Counted from the first letter of the stretch, positions 40,069 to 49,105 are shown. The stretch: DNA of 64,000 bases from Vibrio sp. SCSIO 43136 (GCF_023716565.1 NZ_CP071848.1:2356001-2420000), one strand, 5' to 3'. Made by a program: numbers and translations. Notes: generated from the letters alone by a model not told the origin.

Positions 40069-40872
40069 ATGAAGTTCAGTCTTAAAGGTCTTTTGGCTGC
40101 AGTTGCAGCGGCAGCAGTACTTACTGGTTGTGGTGAACAAGCGGTAGATAACAGCAAAATCAAAGTTGGTGTAATGGCAGGTGCTGAAGCTCAAGTAGCT
40201 GAAGTTGCAGCGAAAGTAGCTAAAGAACAGTATGGCCTAGACGTAGAGCTAGTGACATTCACAGATTACGTAACGCCAAACGCTGCGCTAGACGACAAAT
40301 CAATCGACGTAAACGCATTCCAACATAAGCCTTACCTGGACCAGCAAGTAACTGACCGTGGTTACAAGCTAACCATCGCAGGCAATACTTTTGTTTACCC
40401 AATTGCTGGTTACTCTAAGCAAGTAACATCAGTTGAGCAAATCGAAGACGGTGCACGTATTGCAGTTCCTAACGACCCAACTAACCTAGGCCGCTCACTT
40501 ATCCTTCTTGAACAGCAAGGCTTAGTAAAACTGCGTGAAAACGTAGGTCTACTAGCGACGGTACGTGACATCGTAGAGAACCCAAAAAACATTACTATTG
40601 TTGAGCTAGATGCTGCGCAGCTACCACGTTCACTAGACGATGTCGCACTATCGATCATCAATACGACCTACGCAAGCTCTATCAACCTAACACCAGAGAA
40701 AGACGGTGTGTTTGTTGAAGACAAGGAATCTCCATACGTAAACCTGATCGTATCTCGTGAAGAGAACCTTAACGCTGAAAACGTACAAAACTTCGTAAAA
40801 GCGTACCAAACCGATGAAGTTTACCAAGCTGCGAAAACCATCTTCCAAGGTGGTGTGGTAAAAGGCTGGTAA
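40069..40872 (+). CDS. metQ: Methionine-binding lipoprotein MetQ
   Basis: The substrate-binding protein of MetNIQ, anchored in the inner membrane by a lipid at C21 (LTGCGEQ). The NlpA-family pattern is clear: KVGVMAGAEAQVAEVA, DYVTPNAALDDKSIDVNAFQHKPYLDQ, and IAVPNDPTNLGRSLILLEQQGLVKL. At 267 residues it is standard. A terminator follows; its right arm lies within the last codons of the convergent gene at 40905. Confidence 0.95.
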   Translation: MKFSLKGLLAAVAAAAVLTGCGEQAVDNSKIKVGVMAGAEAQVAEVAAKVAKEQYGLDVELVTFTDYVTPNAALDDKSIDVNAFQHKPYLDQQVTDRGYKLTIAGNTFVYPIAGYSKQVTSVEQIEDGARIAVPNDPTNLGRSLILLEQQGLVKLRENVGLLATVRDIVENPKNITIVELDAAQLPRSLDDVALSIINTTYASSINLTPEKDGVFVEDKESPYVNLIVSREENLNAENVQNFVKAYQTDEVYQAAKTIFQGGVVKGW

Positions 40873-40886
40873 TTAATTGACTAAGC

Positions 40887-40916
40887 AAAAGGCTGACGAT
40901 GACGTCAGCCTTTTTT
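40887..40916 (+). terminator. Terminator of metNIQ
   Basis: AAAAGGCTGACG / CGTCAGCCTTTT, a perfect 12-bp stem with loop ATGA and a T run. The convergent gene ends inside it, so the stem also encodes its last residues. Confidence 0.93.
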
Positions 40917-41276
40917 GTCTAAATACCACTCCCCTTCACACCCTGCATTGCCTACCGACCACTTGCCATCGATACGGCCTTCTTTGGCTCGCCCTGAAAA
41001 CTGATACTGCCACATCGGGTTATTGCTACTTAACGCCAGCACCCCATTTTGATCGATTTTGCCACTGAGTTTGGTGTCATTGTACTCCAAGACAAACAGC
41101 ACCTTCCCTTGCTTGATTGAGCCAAACATTTGGGTCGGCAAACAGACTGGGTTATCAGTATGGTTTATACGCCGTCCTTGCCATTCCCCATCAAATTGGG
41201 TCACTACAGGAGGGTGTGGAAGGTCAATACATCCTGTTAATACGATTGAAGATATAATCAAAAAGACTGGCTTCAT
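40905..41276 (-). CDS. Small lipoprotein, function unknown
   Basis: A 123-residue lipoprotein with signal MKPVFLIISSIVLTGC (C16). The mature part reads as a small beta-barrel-like domain: FDGEWQGRR, LEYNDTKLSGKI, YQFSGRAKEGRIDGKWS, GCEGEWYL, with two cysteines (PVCLPT and NAGCEG) that could bond. The GEW...G.W strand pattern resembles lipocalin-like or META-type small domains, but no family is claimed. Its stop codon and last codons overlap the metQ terminator, and no separate terminator for it was identified. Confidence 0.7.
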   Translation of the reverse strand: MKPVFLIISSIVLTGCIDLPHPPVVTQFDGEWQGRRINHTDNPVCLPTQMFGSIKQGKVLFVLEYNDTKLSGKIDQNGVLALSSNNPMWQYQFSGRAKEGRIDGKWSVGNAGCEGEWYLDKKG

Positions 41277-41433
41277 ACACTGTCCTCAATATTGGAGAAT
41301 CTAGCCTTTCAAAACAGGCAAAAGTCGTCAATTGTGCACTAAGAACTTTCGAGGGAAATCACTGCGTTACTTCAATCGGAGAACACCCAGTGTCAGCGTG
41401 CTGTCAAATATTTTGATATAAAGCCTTATCCTT

Positions 41434-41449
41434 ACCCAAACGATTGCAT
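41434..41449. promoter_or_regulatory. PurR-like operator overlapping the amidohydrolase -35 box
   Basis: ACCCAAACGATTGCAT agrees with the Pur box ACGCAAACGTTTGCGT at 13 of 16 positions, keeping the CAAACG centre. It covers the TTGCAT -35 box, an ideal position for repression. Confidence 0.65.
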
Positions 41450-41471
41450 GAGATTCATATCCCTCTATAAT
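41444..41471 (+). promoter_or_regulatory. Promoter of the secreted amidohydrolase gene
   Basis: TTGCAT (41444-41449) and TATAAT (41466-41471), 16 bp apart, then a C-rich discriminator; start codon 33 bp further on. Confidence 0.75.
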
Positions 41472-41503
41472 CGCGCCCACACCCCTTAGCTTTATAAATT
41501 ACA

Positions 41504-42913
41504 ATGTCACTAAAACACTCTTTGATGGCGTCAGCATTGACGCTTGCTGGCCTATTTTCAGCCTCTGCACTCGCTGCAAAATCAGCCGATATCCTAATTA
41601 CTGATGCAACCGTTTTAACCATGGATGCAGAGCGCACTATCTATGAACACGGTACCGTCGTAGTTAAAGATAACAAGATCGTTGCCGTGGGTGATGCGTC
41701 ACTAGCAAAACAGTACAAAGCCAAGCAAACCCTAGCGGTCGATGGCGATATTGTTATGCCGGGCCTGATTAATACCCATACCCATGTTTCAATGACAGTA
41801 TTTCGCTCACTGGCGGATGATGTGCCTGATCGCCTGCATCGCTACATCTTCCCACTTGAAGCTAAACTAGTTAGCCGAGACATGGTGCGCATTGGTGCCA
41901 ACTTGGGTAACGTTGAAATGATCAAAGGCGGCGTAACTACCTACGCTGACATGTACTACTTTGAAGATGAAGTAGCCAAAACTGTCGATACCATAGGTAT
42001 GCGCGCTATTTTGGGTGAGTCCGTAATTAAGTTCCCAGTAGCGGATGCGGCAAATGCAGAAGAAGGCATTCAATACGCACTTAACTTTATCGAAGAGTAT
42101 AAAGACCACCCTCGTATTACCCCGGCATTTGCCCCTCATGCACCATACACTAACACCACGGAAATCTTGCAGAAGATCGCCAAGCTTTCACTTGAGAAAG
42201 ATGTACCGGTCATGATTCACCTAGCAGAATCACACCGTGAGCAAGAAAAAATCGCTGAGCGCTCAGGCGGTCTATCACCGATTGCTTACATGAAAGAGAT
42301 TGGCGCATTGAACCATAAGCTTATTGCAGCCCACGTAATTTTAGCCGATGAAGACGACCTGCAAATGCTTAAAGATGCCGACGTAGGTGTGGCTCATAAC
42401 ATGAGCGCAAACATCAAGTCAGCAAAAGGCGTTGCACCTGTGCTTAAAATGCGTGAGATGGGTTTGCGTGTTGGTCTAGGCACCGATGGTCCTATGTCAG
42501 GTAATGGTCTAAGCACTATTGATGAGCTAAACCAAGTAGCGAAAGTACACAAGCTTGTTAGCCAAGACCGCGCAGCGATGCCACCACAAGACGTAATTGA
42601 AATGGCGACAATTGGCGCGGCTGAAGCCCTTCATATGGAAGATAGCATCGGCTCACTAGAAGTGGGCAAAAAAGCTGACATCATAGTGATCGATACTAAG
42701 GCACCAAACATGGTTCCTGTGTACAACCCATATTCTGCGTTGGTTTACTCTGCGACAAACGCTAACGTTCGTCACTCGATTGTTGATGGCAACATTCTAA
42801 TGAAAGAGCGTCAAATGCTGACGGTGGATGAAGATAAGATCCGTAAAGAAGCGCTTGAGTTTACTGACCTAGTCCGCAAGACCATTATTGAATCTGGTGA
42901 GATTGTTCAATAA
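41504..42913 (+). CDS. Exported amidohydrolase of the ATZ/TRZ - MTA/SAH deaminase family
   Basis: A 469-residue metal-dependent hydrolase with a Sec signal peptide (cleavage near ALA-24), unusual because most relatives are cytoplasmic. Metal and catalytic residues of the amidohydrolase fold are all visible: H92-x-H94 (NTHTHVSM), H212 (APHAPY), H239 with E242 (HLAES), H277 (AAHVILADEDD) and D328 (GTDGPMSGNGL). The APHAPYT and HLAES blocks are those of 5'-methylthioadenosine/S-adenosylhomocysteine deaminases, so deamination of a purine nucleoside or base in the periplasm is the best guess. A PurR-like operator supports a purine substrate; the neighbouring metNIQ operon does not discriminate. 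Confidence 0.82.
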   Translation: MSLKHSLMASALTLAGLFSASALAAKSADILITDATVLTMDAERTIYEHGTVVVKDNKIVAVGDASLAKQYKAKQTLAVDGDIVMPGLINTHTHVSMTVFRSLADDVPDRLHRYIFPLEAKLVSRDMVRIGANLGNVEMIKGGVTTYADMYYFEDEVAKTVDTIGMRAILGESVIKFPVADAANAEEGIQYALNFIEEYKDHPRITPAFAPHAPYTNTTEILQKIAKLSLEKDVPVMIHLAESHREQEKIAERSGGLSPIAYMKEIGALNHKLIAAHVILADEDDLQMLKDADVGVAHNMSANIKSAKGVAPVLKMREMGLRVGLGTDGPMSGNGLSTIDELNQVAKVHKLVSQDRAAMPPQDVIEMATIGAAEALHMEDSIGSLEVGKKADIIVIDTKAPNMVPVYNPYSALVYSATNANVRHSIVDGNILMKERQMLTVDEDKIRKEALEFTDLVRKTIIESGEIVQ

Positions 42914-42939
42914 TCATCACCCGACAAAATGTTAAACCT

Positions 42940-42968
42940 AGCCCTCATCTAGCCGTGAGGGCTTTTTT
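42940..42968 (+). terminator. Terminator of the amidohydrolase gene
   Basis: AGCCCTCA / TGAGGGCT stem with an 8-nt loop and six T; it reaches the last bases of the convergent Lrp-family gene. Confidence 0.88.
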
Positions 42969-43410
42969 ATACTCGTGAGTCCTTGGGGCTGCCCATAACC
43001 ACTAATGTGGTAATCGCATTAACTTGAGGGATTTCGCCAAGCACTTTGGAGTGGAACTGTTTGTAGGATTTCAAATCTTGAGTTTCCACCCGTAACAAAT
43101 ACTCGCTGCCCCCAGTGATGTTATGACACTCCACCACCTGCTCTGCATCAAATACTCTGTTTTCAAAATCAAGCTGAGAGTGTTTGCTATGATTCGATAG
43201 GCCAATAGTCACATAGGCAACAAATCCAACCCCCATCTTTTGCGGATCTAACACGGCTCGATAGCCAGTAATCACCCCATTTTTCTCCAGCTCCTGTACC
43301 CGGCGCAAAGTTGCTGACGCTGACAAACCAATTCTCTGAGCGAGTTCTACATTAGAGATCCGCCCATCTTTGGTCAGTTCACGCAATATCCTTTCGTCAT
43401 ATCTATCCAT
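42967..43410 (-). CDS. Lrp/AsnC family transcriptional regulator
   Basis: A 147-residue regulator: winged helix-turn-helix (MDRYDERILRELTKDGRISNVELAQRIGLSAS is its opening, residues 1-50 or so) and a C-terminal RAM/ACT domain (VLDPQKMGVGFVAYVTIGL, ITGGSEYLLRVETQDL). I use ATG 43410; GTG 43428 six codons upstream is an alternative. It is divergent from a LysE-family exporter with a 109-bp gap, the classical arrangement in which an amino-acid-sensing regulator controls an efflux gene, so the exporter is its probable target. Confidence 0.88.
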   Translation of the reverse strand: MDRYDERILRELTKDGRISNVELAQRIGLSASATLRRVQELEKNGVITGYRAVLDPQKMGVGFVAYVTIGLSNHSKHSQLDFENRVFDAEQVVECHNITGGSEYLLRVETQDLKSYKQFHSKVLGEIPQVNAITTLVVMGSPKDSRV

Positions 43411-43519
43411 AAGGTCACTTTGTTGCACAATTTCATTAAATCACGGTGTAATTAGGTACAAAATTTACTCACAGGTTAGTTAAGATACAAGAACAATTTT
43501 TAGCCAGTGGGTATTTAAT

Positions 43520-44107
43520 ATGGACATTCAAACACTTAGTGCTCTGGCACTGTTTGCATTTGCAGCGACATTTTCTCCCGGTCCCAACAACATTATGTTG
43601 CTCACATCCGGTGCTAACGTCGGATTCTTGAGAACAATCCCGCACATGGCAGGGATCATGGTAGGATTTTTCGTGATGGTCATGGTGGTTGGCACTGGCA
43701 TTGTCGTGGTACTAGAGCAGTATCCAATCCTTAACCAAGCACTACAATTTGTCTGCCTAAGTTATCTATTTTATTTGGCTTACAAGATTGCCACTGCGCC
43801 TGTCGAGCTCGACACAAATATCGATTACCAACCGATGAGCTTCTTCGCTGCCGCATGGTTTCAATGGGTGAATCCTAAGGCATGGTCAATCAGCCTAAGT
43901 GCCGTCGGGGCTTACAACGCTTCTGGCTCGTGGAGCACATTAGTGCTAATTGGAGGGGTATTTGCATTGGTAACTATCCCATCTGTCAGTATTTGGACCG
44001 CCACAGGCAAACAGCTAGGAAAAATATTAGGGCAAGCTAACCGTATCCGCTGGTTCAATCTATCCATGGCGGCACTCTTGGTGATCTCAGTATTGATGAC
44101 CTTGTAG
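43520..44107 (+). CDS. LysE family amino-acid exporter
   Basis: A 195-residue inner-membrane protein of the LysE/RhtB superfamily with six predicted helices. Diagnostic motif SPGPNNIMLLTSGANVGF in the first segment and a conserved FQWVNPKAW in the middle. Substrate cannot be read from sequence; the linked Lrp-type regulator suggests an amino acid. Divergent from that regulator and followed by a terminator. Confidence 0.88.
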   Translation: MDIQTLSALALFAFAATFSPGPNNIMLLTSGANVGFLRTIPHMAGIMVGFFVMVMVVGTGIVVVLEQYPILNQALQFVCLSYLFYLAYKIATAPVELDTNIDYQPMSFFAAAWFQWVNPKAWSISLSAVGAYNASGSWSTLVLIGGVFALVTIPSVSIWTATGKQLGKILGQANRIRWFNLSMAALLVISVLMTL

Positions 44108-44113
44108 AAATAA

Positions 44114-44140
44114 AAAACCGAAGCACGTGGCTTCGGTTTT
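44114..44140. terminator. Bidirectional terminator between the LysE exporter and the AbgT gene
   Basis: AAAACCGAAGC / GCTTCGGTTTT, 11-bp perfect stem, 5-nt loop, with A run before and T run after. Confidence 0.9.
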
Positions 44141-44185
44141 CTGTCGAGAAAATAGGGGGAACTACTTTCTTTTCAATGTTCGCTA

Positions 44186-45775
44186 TTAAGGCGTGTAGTA
44201 GGTTGCAGAGCCAGGGCCAACAGGCAGGCCGAATACGAATACCCACACGTAGAACATTAAGCTCCAGCCCACTAGGAACACGATTGAGTATGGTAGCATG
44301 GTCGCAATTAGCGTACCGATACCTAGATTCTTCATGTAACGAGTTGCCACTGCTAGGATCAAACCAAAGTAGCTCATCATTGGAGTGATGATGTTAGTGG
44401 TTGAGTCACCGATACGGTAAGCCGCCTGAATCGTTTCTGGAGCGTAGCCCACTAGCATCAGCATAGGTACAAAGATAGGTGCCGTAACTGCCCACTGTGC
44501 AGACGCAGAACCGATCATTAGGTTGATAAAACCACACATCAAGATGAAGGCGAAGAACAGCATTGGGCCAGTTAGACCAATCGACTGAAGGAAGTCTGCG
44601 CCAGCAACTGCAAATACTTGACCGAAGTTCGTCCACTTAAAGAAAGCGACAAACTGAGCTGCGAAAAACACCAGTACAATGTACATGCCCATTGAAGACA
44701 TTGATTTCGCCATCGCATCAATTACATCTCGGTCGTTCTTCATCGTGCCAACCACTTTGCCGTACACAAAGCCAGGGATAGCAAAGCAGACAAAGATGAA
44801 CGCCACAATACTCTTCAAGAACGGAGAGCCTGCAACACCACCAGTGGCTGGGTTACGCAATATGCCATCTTCAGGAACAATCGTCCAAGCCAGAAGTGCA
44901 CCAACAACTAAGATAGATAGACCAGCAAGTTTTAGACCTTTCTTCTCAACCGCAGTTAGTGAGCCCATCTTATCGTTTGATAGATCTTCTGAAGCTTCTT
45001 CATCGCTGTATTTGCCAAGCTTCGGTTCAACAATTTTCTCAGTAACGTATGCACCCATAATTGAGATGAAGAACGTTGAGATAAACATGAAGTACCAGTT
45101 TGCTTCAGGACCAACACTGTAATTAGGGTCAATCATCTGAGCGGCGGTCTGGGTAATGCCTGAAAGTAGTGGGTCAACAGTACCAATCAATAGGTTGGCA
45201 GAATAACCGCCAGAAACACCTGCGAATGCTGCGGCAAGACCGGCCAATGGGTGGCGACCTAGAGAGTGGAATAGCATCGCTGCCAGTGGAATAAGAACCA
45301 CATAGCCAAGCTCTGATGCAGTGTTCGAAATGATACCAGCGAAGACAACCGTAAAAGTCACCATGCGCTTGGATGCACCCATAACCATGCCGCGCATTGC
45401 TGCTGACAACATGCCTGAGTGTTCAGCAATCGCAACACCAAGCATTGCGACAAGCACAGTACCTAGCGGCGCAAAGCCAACAAAGTTTTTCACAAGGTTG
45501 GTTACGATCAGCTGCAAGCCTTCTGCATTAAGCAAGCTAACAACGTGGATCATACCATCAGCTGCACGACCAGCAGCGCCTTCTGGACGAGGGTCCACAA
45601 CAGACACTTCAAAGTAGCCTGCGATGCCAGATAACACCAAGATTGCCATACAGAAGATAGCAAATAGAGTGATCGGGTGTGGAAGAAGGTTACCTAGGTA
45701 TTCAACACTGTCGAGAAAGCGGGTGAATAAAGGTTTGCGTGGTGCAGGTTGCGAATTTGAAGCAGATGAACTCAT
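44186..45775 (-). CDS. AbgT family transporter
   Basis: An inner-membrane transporter of the AbgT family, whose members import p-aminobenzoyl-glutamate or export antimicrobials (MtrF type). From ATG 45775, with the excellent AAGGAGGGAACAG leader, it is 529 residues with about nine to eleven helices. The family blocks LLPHPITLFAIF, NFVGFAPLGTVLVAMLGVAIAEHSG and FFAAQFVAFFKW are present, with the hairpin segment IGSASAQWAVTAPIFVPM. The open frame continues 17 codons upstream over the ribosome binding site and is discarded. The leader carries a strong inverted repeat. Confidence 0.87.
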   Translation of the reverse strand: MSSSASNSQPAPRKPLFTRFLDSVEYLGNLLPHPITLFAIFCMAILVLSGIAGYFEVSVVDPRPEGAAGRAADGMIHVVSLLNAEGLQLIVTNLVKNFVGFAPLGTVLVAMLGVAIAEHSGMLSAAMRGMVMGASKRMVTFTVVFAGIISNTASELGYVVLIPLAAMLFHSLGRHPLAGLAAAFAGVSGGYSANLLIGTVDPLLSGITQTAAQMIDPNYSVGPEANWYFMFISTFFISIMGAYVTEKIVEPKLGKYSDEEASEDLSNDKMGSLTAVEKKGLKLAGLSILVVGALLAWTIVPEDGILRNPATGGVAGSPFLKSIVAFIFVCFAIPGFVYGKVVGTMKNDRDVIDAMAKSMSSMGMYIVLVFFAAQFVAFFKWTNFGQVFAVAGADFLQSIGLTGPMLFFAFILMCGFINLMIGSASAQWAVTAPIFVPMLMLVGYAPETIQAAYRIGDSTTNIITPMMSYFGLILAVATRYMKNLGIGTLIATMLPYSIVFLVGWSLMFYVWVFVFGLPVGPGSATYYTP

Positions 45776-45803
45776 CTGTTCCCTCCTTGAAAGATTCCTA
45801 TCC

Positions 45804-45828
45804 ATATGGGTCAATTTGCGACCCATAT
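45804..45828 (-). promoter_or_regulatory. Inverted repeat in the AbgT gene leader
   Basis: ATATGGGTC / GACCCATAT, perfect 9-bp arms with a 7-nt loop, 29 bp upstream of the start codon and just upstream of the ribosome binding site. Either an operator or an mRNA hairpin. The word ATTCCTATC also occurs on both sides (45794, 45839). Confidence 0.55.
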
Positions 45829-46006
45829 CTCCTTTGATATTCCTATCAAAAACGAGCGGAGGTTACGTTATCTTCCAGAAGAAGAAAAGAGCTAAATGTT
45901 ACTAAGTGTAAATATAGGTGGAATTATAAACTGCAAAAACAATAAATAACCAACACTTACACCAACAACATAATAACAAATAGCTTATTATTCATTCTGT
46001 GAATGT

Positions 46007-46147
46007 TTATTTTTTCTTCACTTTACCTTGAACTGCTTTAAATCTTGGGTTGGATTTACAGATCACGTAGATGCGCCCACGACGCTTTACTACCTGGCAA
46101 TCGGGATGACGTTGTTTGGCACTTTTTAATGAGCTTAATACCTTCAT
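46007..46147 (-). CDS. ykgO: 50S ribosomal protein L36, zinc-free type B
   Basis: A 46-residue ribosomal protein, [20 protein letters not shown] to the lysine-rich end GKVKKK. It keeps only two cysteines (DCQ and VIC) and lacks the CxxC...C-x4-H zinc set of ordinary L36, so it is the zinc-independent form (RpmJ2/YkgO). Its ATG overlaps the stop of the L31B gene by 1 bp. Produced when zinc is scarce, it can replace zinc-loaded L36 and release zinc. Confidence 0.92.
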   Translation of the reverse strand: MKVLSSLKSAKQRHPDCQVVKRRGRIYVICKSNPRFKAVQGKVKKK

Positions 46148-46410
46148 TACTTGGCCCCCTTTGAGCCCAAGTTTGCATAACGACTATTGAACTTCGCCAC
46201 ACGGCCTTCTTGGTGAATCACACGCTGCTTGCCTGTGTAGTAAGGGTGCGATTTACTCGAAACTTCCACCGTAAAGTACGGGTAGGTCTTGCCGTCTTTC
46301 CATTCGATAGTACGGTCAGTTTTAAGTGTCGAACCAATCAGAAAATACTCATCAATACTGGTGTCATGGAAAACGACCGTACGGTATTCAGGGTGAATTC
46401 CTTGTTGCAT
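46147..46410 (-). CDS. rpmE2: 50S ribosomal protein L31, zinc-free type B
   Basis: An 87-residue type B L31 (RpmE2/YkgM): [50 protein letters not shown]. It contains no cysteine, whereas type A L31 has a CxxC zinc site. ATG 46410 follows GAGGATG. It forms a two-gene operon with L36B and has a Zur box directly upstream, the arrangement known to be switched on by zinc limitation. Confidence 0.94.
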   Translation of the reverse strand: MQQGIHPEYRTVVFHDTSIDEYFLIGSTLKTDRTIEWKDGKTYPYFTVEVSSKSHPYYTGKQRVIHQEGRVAKFNSRYANLGSKGAK

Positions 46411-46426
46411 AATCATCCTCTTTGTT

Positions 46427-46438
46427 ATGTTATAACAT
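46427..46438. promoter_or_regulatory. Zur box upstream of the L31B-L36B operon
   Basis: ATGTTATAACAT is a perfect 12-bp palindrome matching the core of the gammaproteobacterial Zur site (GAAATGTTATA.TATAACATTTC). The outer bases match less well: the right flank ATGAAA keeps part of the consensus. It lies 17 bp upstream of the rpmE2 start codon. Confidence 0.82.
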
Positions 46439-46529
46439 ATGAAATTGATAAGCATTCTCAACAAATCGAAATAAATTGCAAGTGCTTTTGTGATATTTTC
46501 TACCTGTCATAGATCTTGAGAGCACTCTA

Positions 46530-47228
46530 ATGCAACACAACATCAGTCCAATAGGGGTGATTCACTCGCCTTATAAAGAGAAATTTGCCGTTCCTCGTCA
46601 ACCACGTTTAGCCCCTGCGGCGACGGCAAAAATTCAATTAATGGGTGAAGCCAATTCCCCAGAATCCGTGCGAGGATTAGAGCAATTTAGTCATCTTTGG
46701 CTACTGTTCCTGTTTGACCAAAACCTTGATGCTGGCTGGAAGCCAACCGTCAGGCCACCACGCCTTGGCGGCAATGAACGCATTGGTGTCTTCGCCTCTC
46801 GGGCGACTTTCCGCCCCAATGGTATTGGAATGTCTGCGGTGGAGCTCATCTCTTGTTACAGCGAGGGAAACCAAACTTGGATAGAGCTAGGTGCTACCGA
46901 TCTGGTTGACGGCACGCCTATCGTTGATATCAAACCCTATATACCCTACTCCGACTCAATCTCTGATGCTTATGGAGGCTACGCTGAGCTTGAGCCTGAA
47001 TTGAAACCAGTAGAATTTAGTACCGTGGCGTTACAAATACTCAGCCAACACCCAGATCGTCACCATGTACAGCAAGTGATCAGCCAGGTATTAGCGCAAG
47101 ATCCTCGTCCTGCGTACAAAAAAAACAAACCTGATGATAAAGAATATGCGGTAAATCTGTTCGATCTAAACGTAAAGTTCAGCGTAACAGGCAACTTAAT
47201 AACCGTTACCGCCATTGAACGCTTTTGA
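46530..47228 (+). CDS. trmO: tRNA (N6-threonylcarbamoyladenosine37-N6)-methyltransferase TrmO
   Basis: TrmO (TsaA/YaeB) methylates t6A37 in tRNA-Thr reading ACY, using SAM and an unusual beta-barrel fold. The protein opens MQHNISPIGVIHSPYKEKFAVPRQP and has the conserved GVFASRATFRPNGIGMSAVEL and DGTPIVDIKPYIPY.D blocks, plus the C-terminal DPRPAYKK. At 232 residues it is the family size. It is followed by proS, its neighbour in E. coli as well. Confidence 0.93.
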   Translation: MQHNISPIGVIHSPYKEKFAVPRQPRLAPAATAKIQLMGEANSPESVRGLEQFSHLWLLFLFDQNLDAGWKPTVRPPRLGGNERIGVFASRATFRPNGIGMSAVELISCYSEGNQTWIELGATDLVDGTPIVDIKPYIPYSDSISDAYGGYAELEPELKPVEFSTVALQILSQHPDRHHVQQVISQVLAQDPRPAYKKNKPDDKEYAVNLFDLNVKFSVTGNLITVTAIERF

Positions 47229-47338
47229 CAAAGCGAATTGGCTGATATCATAAACGGCTAACATTTTTCCCTCGAAGGGAATTCCATACTCCTGCCCTCT
47301 CGGCACGAGTCACTAACATTACTAAACGGATAAATTGA

Positions 47339-49054
47339 ATGCGTACCAGTAACTATCTTCTTTCTACTCTTAAGGAGACTCCAAACGACGCAGAAGTAGT
47401 GAGCCACCAGCTCATGCTACGTGCAGGTATGGTCCGTAAGCTGGCTTCAGGTCTATACACCTGGCTACCTACCGGTCTACGTGTGCTGCGTAAAGTCGAA
47501 AACATCGTTCGTCAAGAAATCGATAATGCAGGCGCTGTCGAAACTTTGATGCCCGTTGTTCAGCCGTTTGAACTTTGGGAAGAGACTGGCCGATCTGAAA
47601 AGATGGGTGATGAGCTACTTCGCTTTACTGACCGTCATGACCGTCCGTTTGTACTAAGCCCAACCGCTGAAGAAGTGATCACTAGCCTAGTGCGCAACGA
47701 AGTGGCATCTTACAAGCAGCTACCGCTCAACCTGTACCAGATCCAAACCAAATTCCGTGATGAGCGTCGTCCACGTTTCGGTGTAATGCGTGCACGTGAA
47801 TTCTCAATGATGGATGCGTACAGCTTCGACATTGACAAAGATGGTCTGAAGAAGTCTTACGATGCAATGCACACAGCTTACTGTAAAGCATTTGACCGTA
47901 TGGGTCTGGACTACCGTCCGGTACTTGCAGACACTGGCGCTATCGGTGGTAGTGGCTCTCACGAGTTCCACGTGCTGGCAGAAAGCGGCGAAGACCTAAT
48001 CGCATTCTCTTCTGAGTCTGATTACGCAGCAAACATCGAAAAAGCGGAAGCACTTGCGCCAGCAGGTGAGCTTGCAGCACCAACTCAAGAGATGACGCTA
48101 GTAGATACTCCAAATGCAAAAACTATCGCTGAGCTAGTTGAGCAGTTTGAGATGCCAATTGAGAAGACGGTTAAGACCCTATTTGTGAAGGCTTCAGATG
48201 AAGTGGACGCAGACCTAATCGCACTTATCATCCGTGGTGACCACGAGCTAAACGAAGTTAAAGCGGAAAACCTAAAAGAAGTAGCCTCTCCTCTTGAGAT
48301 GGCGACGGAAGAAGAGATCCGTAGCCTAATCGGTGCAGGTCCTGGCTCACTAGGTCCAGTTAACCTTGAACTACCATTTATCGTTGACCGCACAGTCGCT
48401 AAGATGAGCGACTTCGGCGCTGGCGCAAACATTGATGACAAGCACTTCTTTGGCATCAACTGGGGTCGTGACGTTGAGCTAGGTCAGGTAGAAGATCTAC
48501 GTAACGTCGTAGAAGGCGACCTAAGCCCATGTGGTCAAGGCACTCTATCACTTAAGCGTGGTATCGAAGTGGGTCACATCTTCCAGCTAGGCACTAACTA
48601 CTCTGAGAAGATGAACTGTAACGTGCTTGGCCCTGACGGCAAGAGCGTGATCCTAGAGATGGGTTGTTACGGTATCGGTGTTTCTCGTGTGGTTGCTTCG
48701 GCAATCGAACAGAACCACGATAAGTTCGGCATCATCTGGCCTGAAGCACTGGCACCATTCCAAGTCGCTATCGTACCAATGAACATGCACAAGTCTGAGC
48801 GTGTGAAAGAGGCGGCTGAGAAGCTATACGCTGAGCTAACCGCTATGGGTATCGAAGTACTATTTGATGACCGTAAAGAGCGTCCGGGTGTAATGTTCAA
48901 AGATATGGAACTTGTAGGTATCCCTCACACTATCGTTATCGGCGATCGCAGCATGGACGAAGGCAACTTCGAATACAAGAACCGTCGTACTGGTGATAAA
49001 GAAGCCGTTGCGATGGAGACCATCGTTGAGCACCTTAAGTCGAAAATGGCTTAA
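47339..49054 (+). CDS. proS: Prolyl-tRNA synthetase (bacterial type with editing domain)
   Basis: Class II synthetase of 571 residues: motif 1 and 2 (the latter in [25 protein letters not shown]), an INS editing domain of YbaK type inserted at about residues 225-405 (removes mischarged alanine; [13 protein letters not shown]), motif 3 ([17 protein letters not shown]) and an anticodon-binding domain (FQVAIVPMN...[12 protein letters not shown]). It follows trmO by 110 bp with its own leader and ends at a strong terminator. Confidence 0.97.
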   Translation: MRTSNYLLSTLKETPNDAEVVSHQLMLRAGMVRKLASGLYTWLPTGLRVLRKVENIVRQEIDNAGAVETLMPVVQPFELWEETGRSEKMGDELLRFTDRHDRPFVLSPTAEEVITSLVRNEVASYKQLPLNLYQIQTKFRDERRPRFGVMRAREFSMMDAYSFDIDKDGLKKSYDAMHTAYCKAFDRMGLDYRPVLADTGAIGGSGSHEFHVLAESGEDLIAFSSESDYAANIEKAEALAPAGELAAPTQEMTLVDTPNAKTIAELVEQFEMPIEKTVKTLFVKASDEVDADLIALIIRGDHELNEVKAENLKEVASPLEMATEEEIRSLIGAGPGSLGPVNLELPFIVDRTVAKMSDFGAGANIDDKHFFGINWGRDVELGQVEDLRNVVEGDLSPCGQGTLSLKRGIEVGHIFQLGTNYSEKMNCNVLGPDGKSVILEMGCYGIGVSRVVASAIEQNHDKFGIIWPEALAPFQVAIVPMNMHKSERVKEAAEKLYAELTAMGIEVLFDDRKERPGVMFKDMELVGIPHTIVIGDRSMDEGNFEYKNRRTGDKEAVAMETIVEHLKSKMA

Positions 49055-49075
49055 TAGCTAACGCCAATGATTATC

Positions 49076-49105
49076 AGAGCAACCCAAGTGGTTGCTCTTT
49101 TTTTG
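49076..49105 (+). terminator. Terminator of proS
   Basis: AGAGCAACC / GGTTGCTCT stem, 5-nt loop, seven or more T. Confidence 0.92.
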
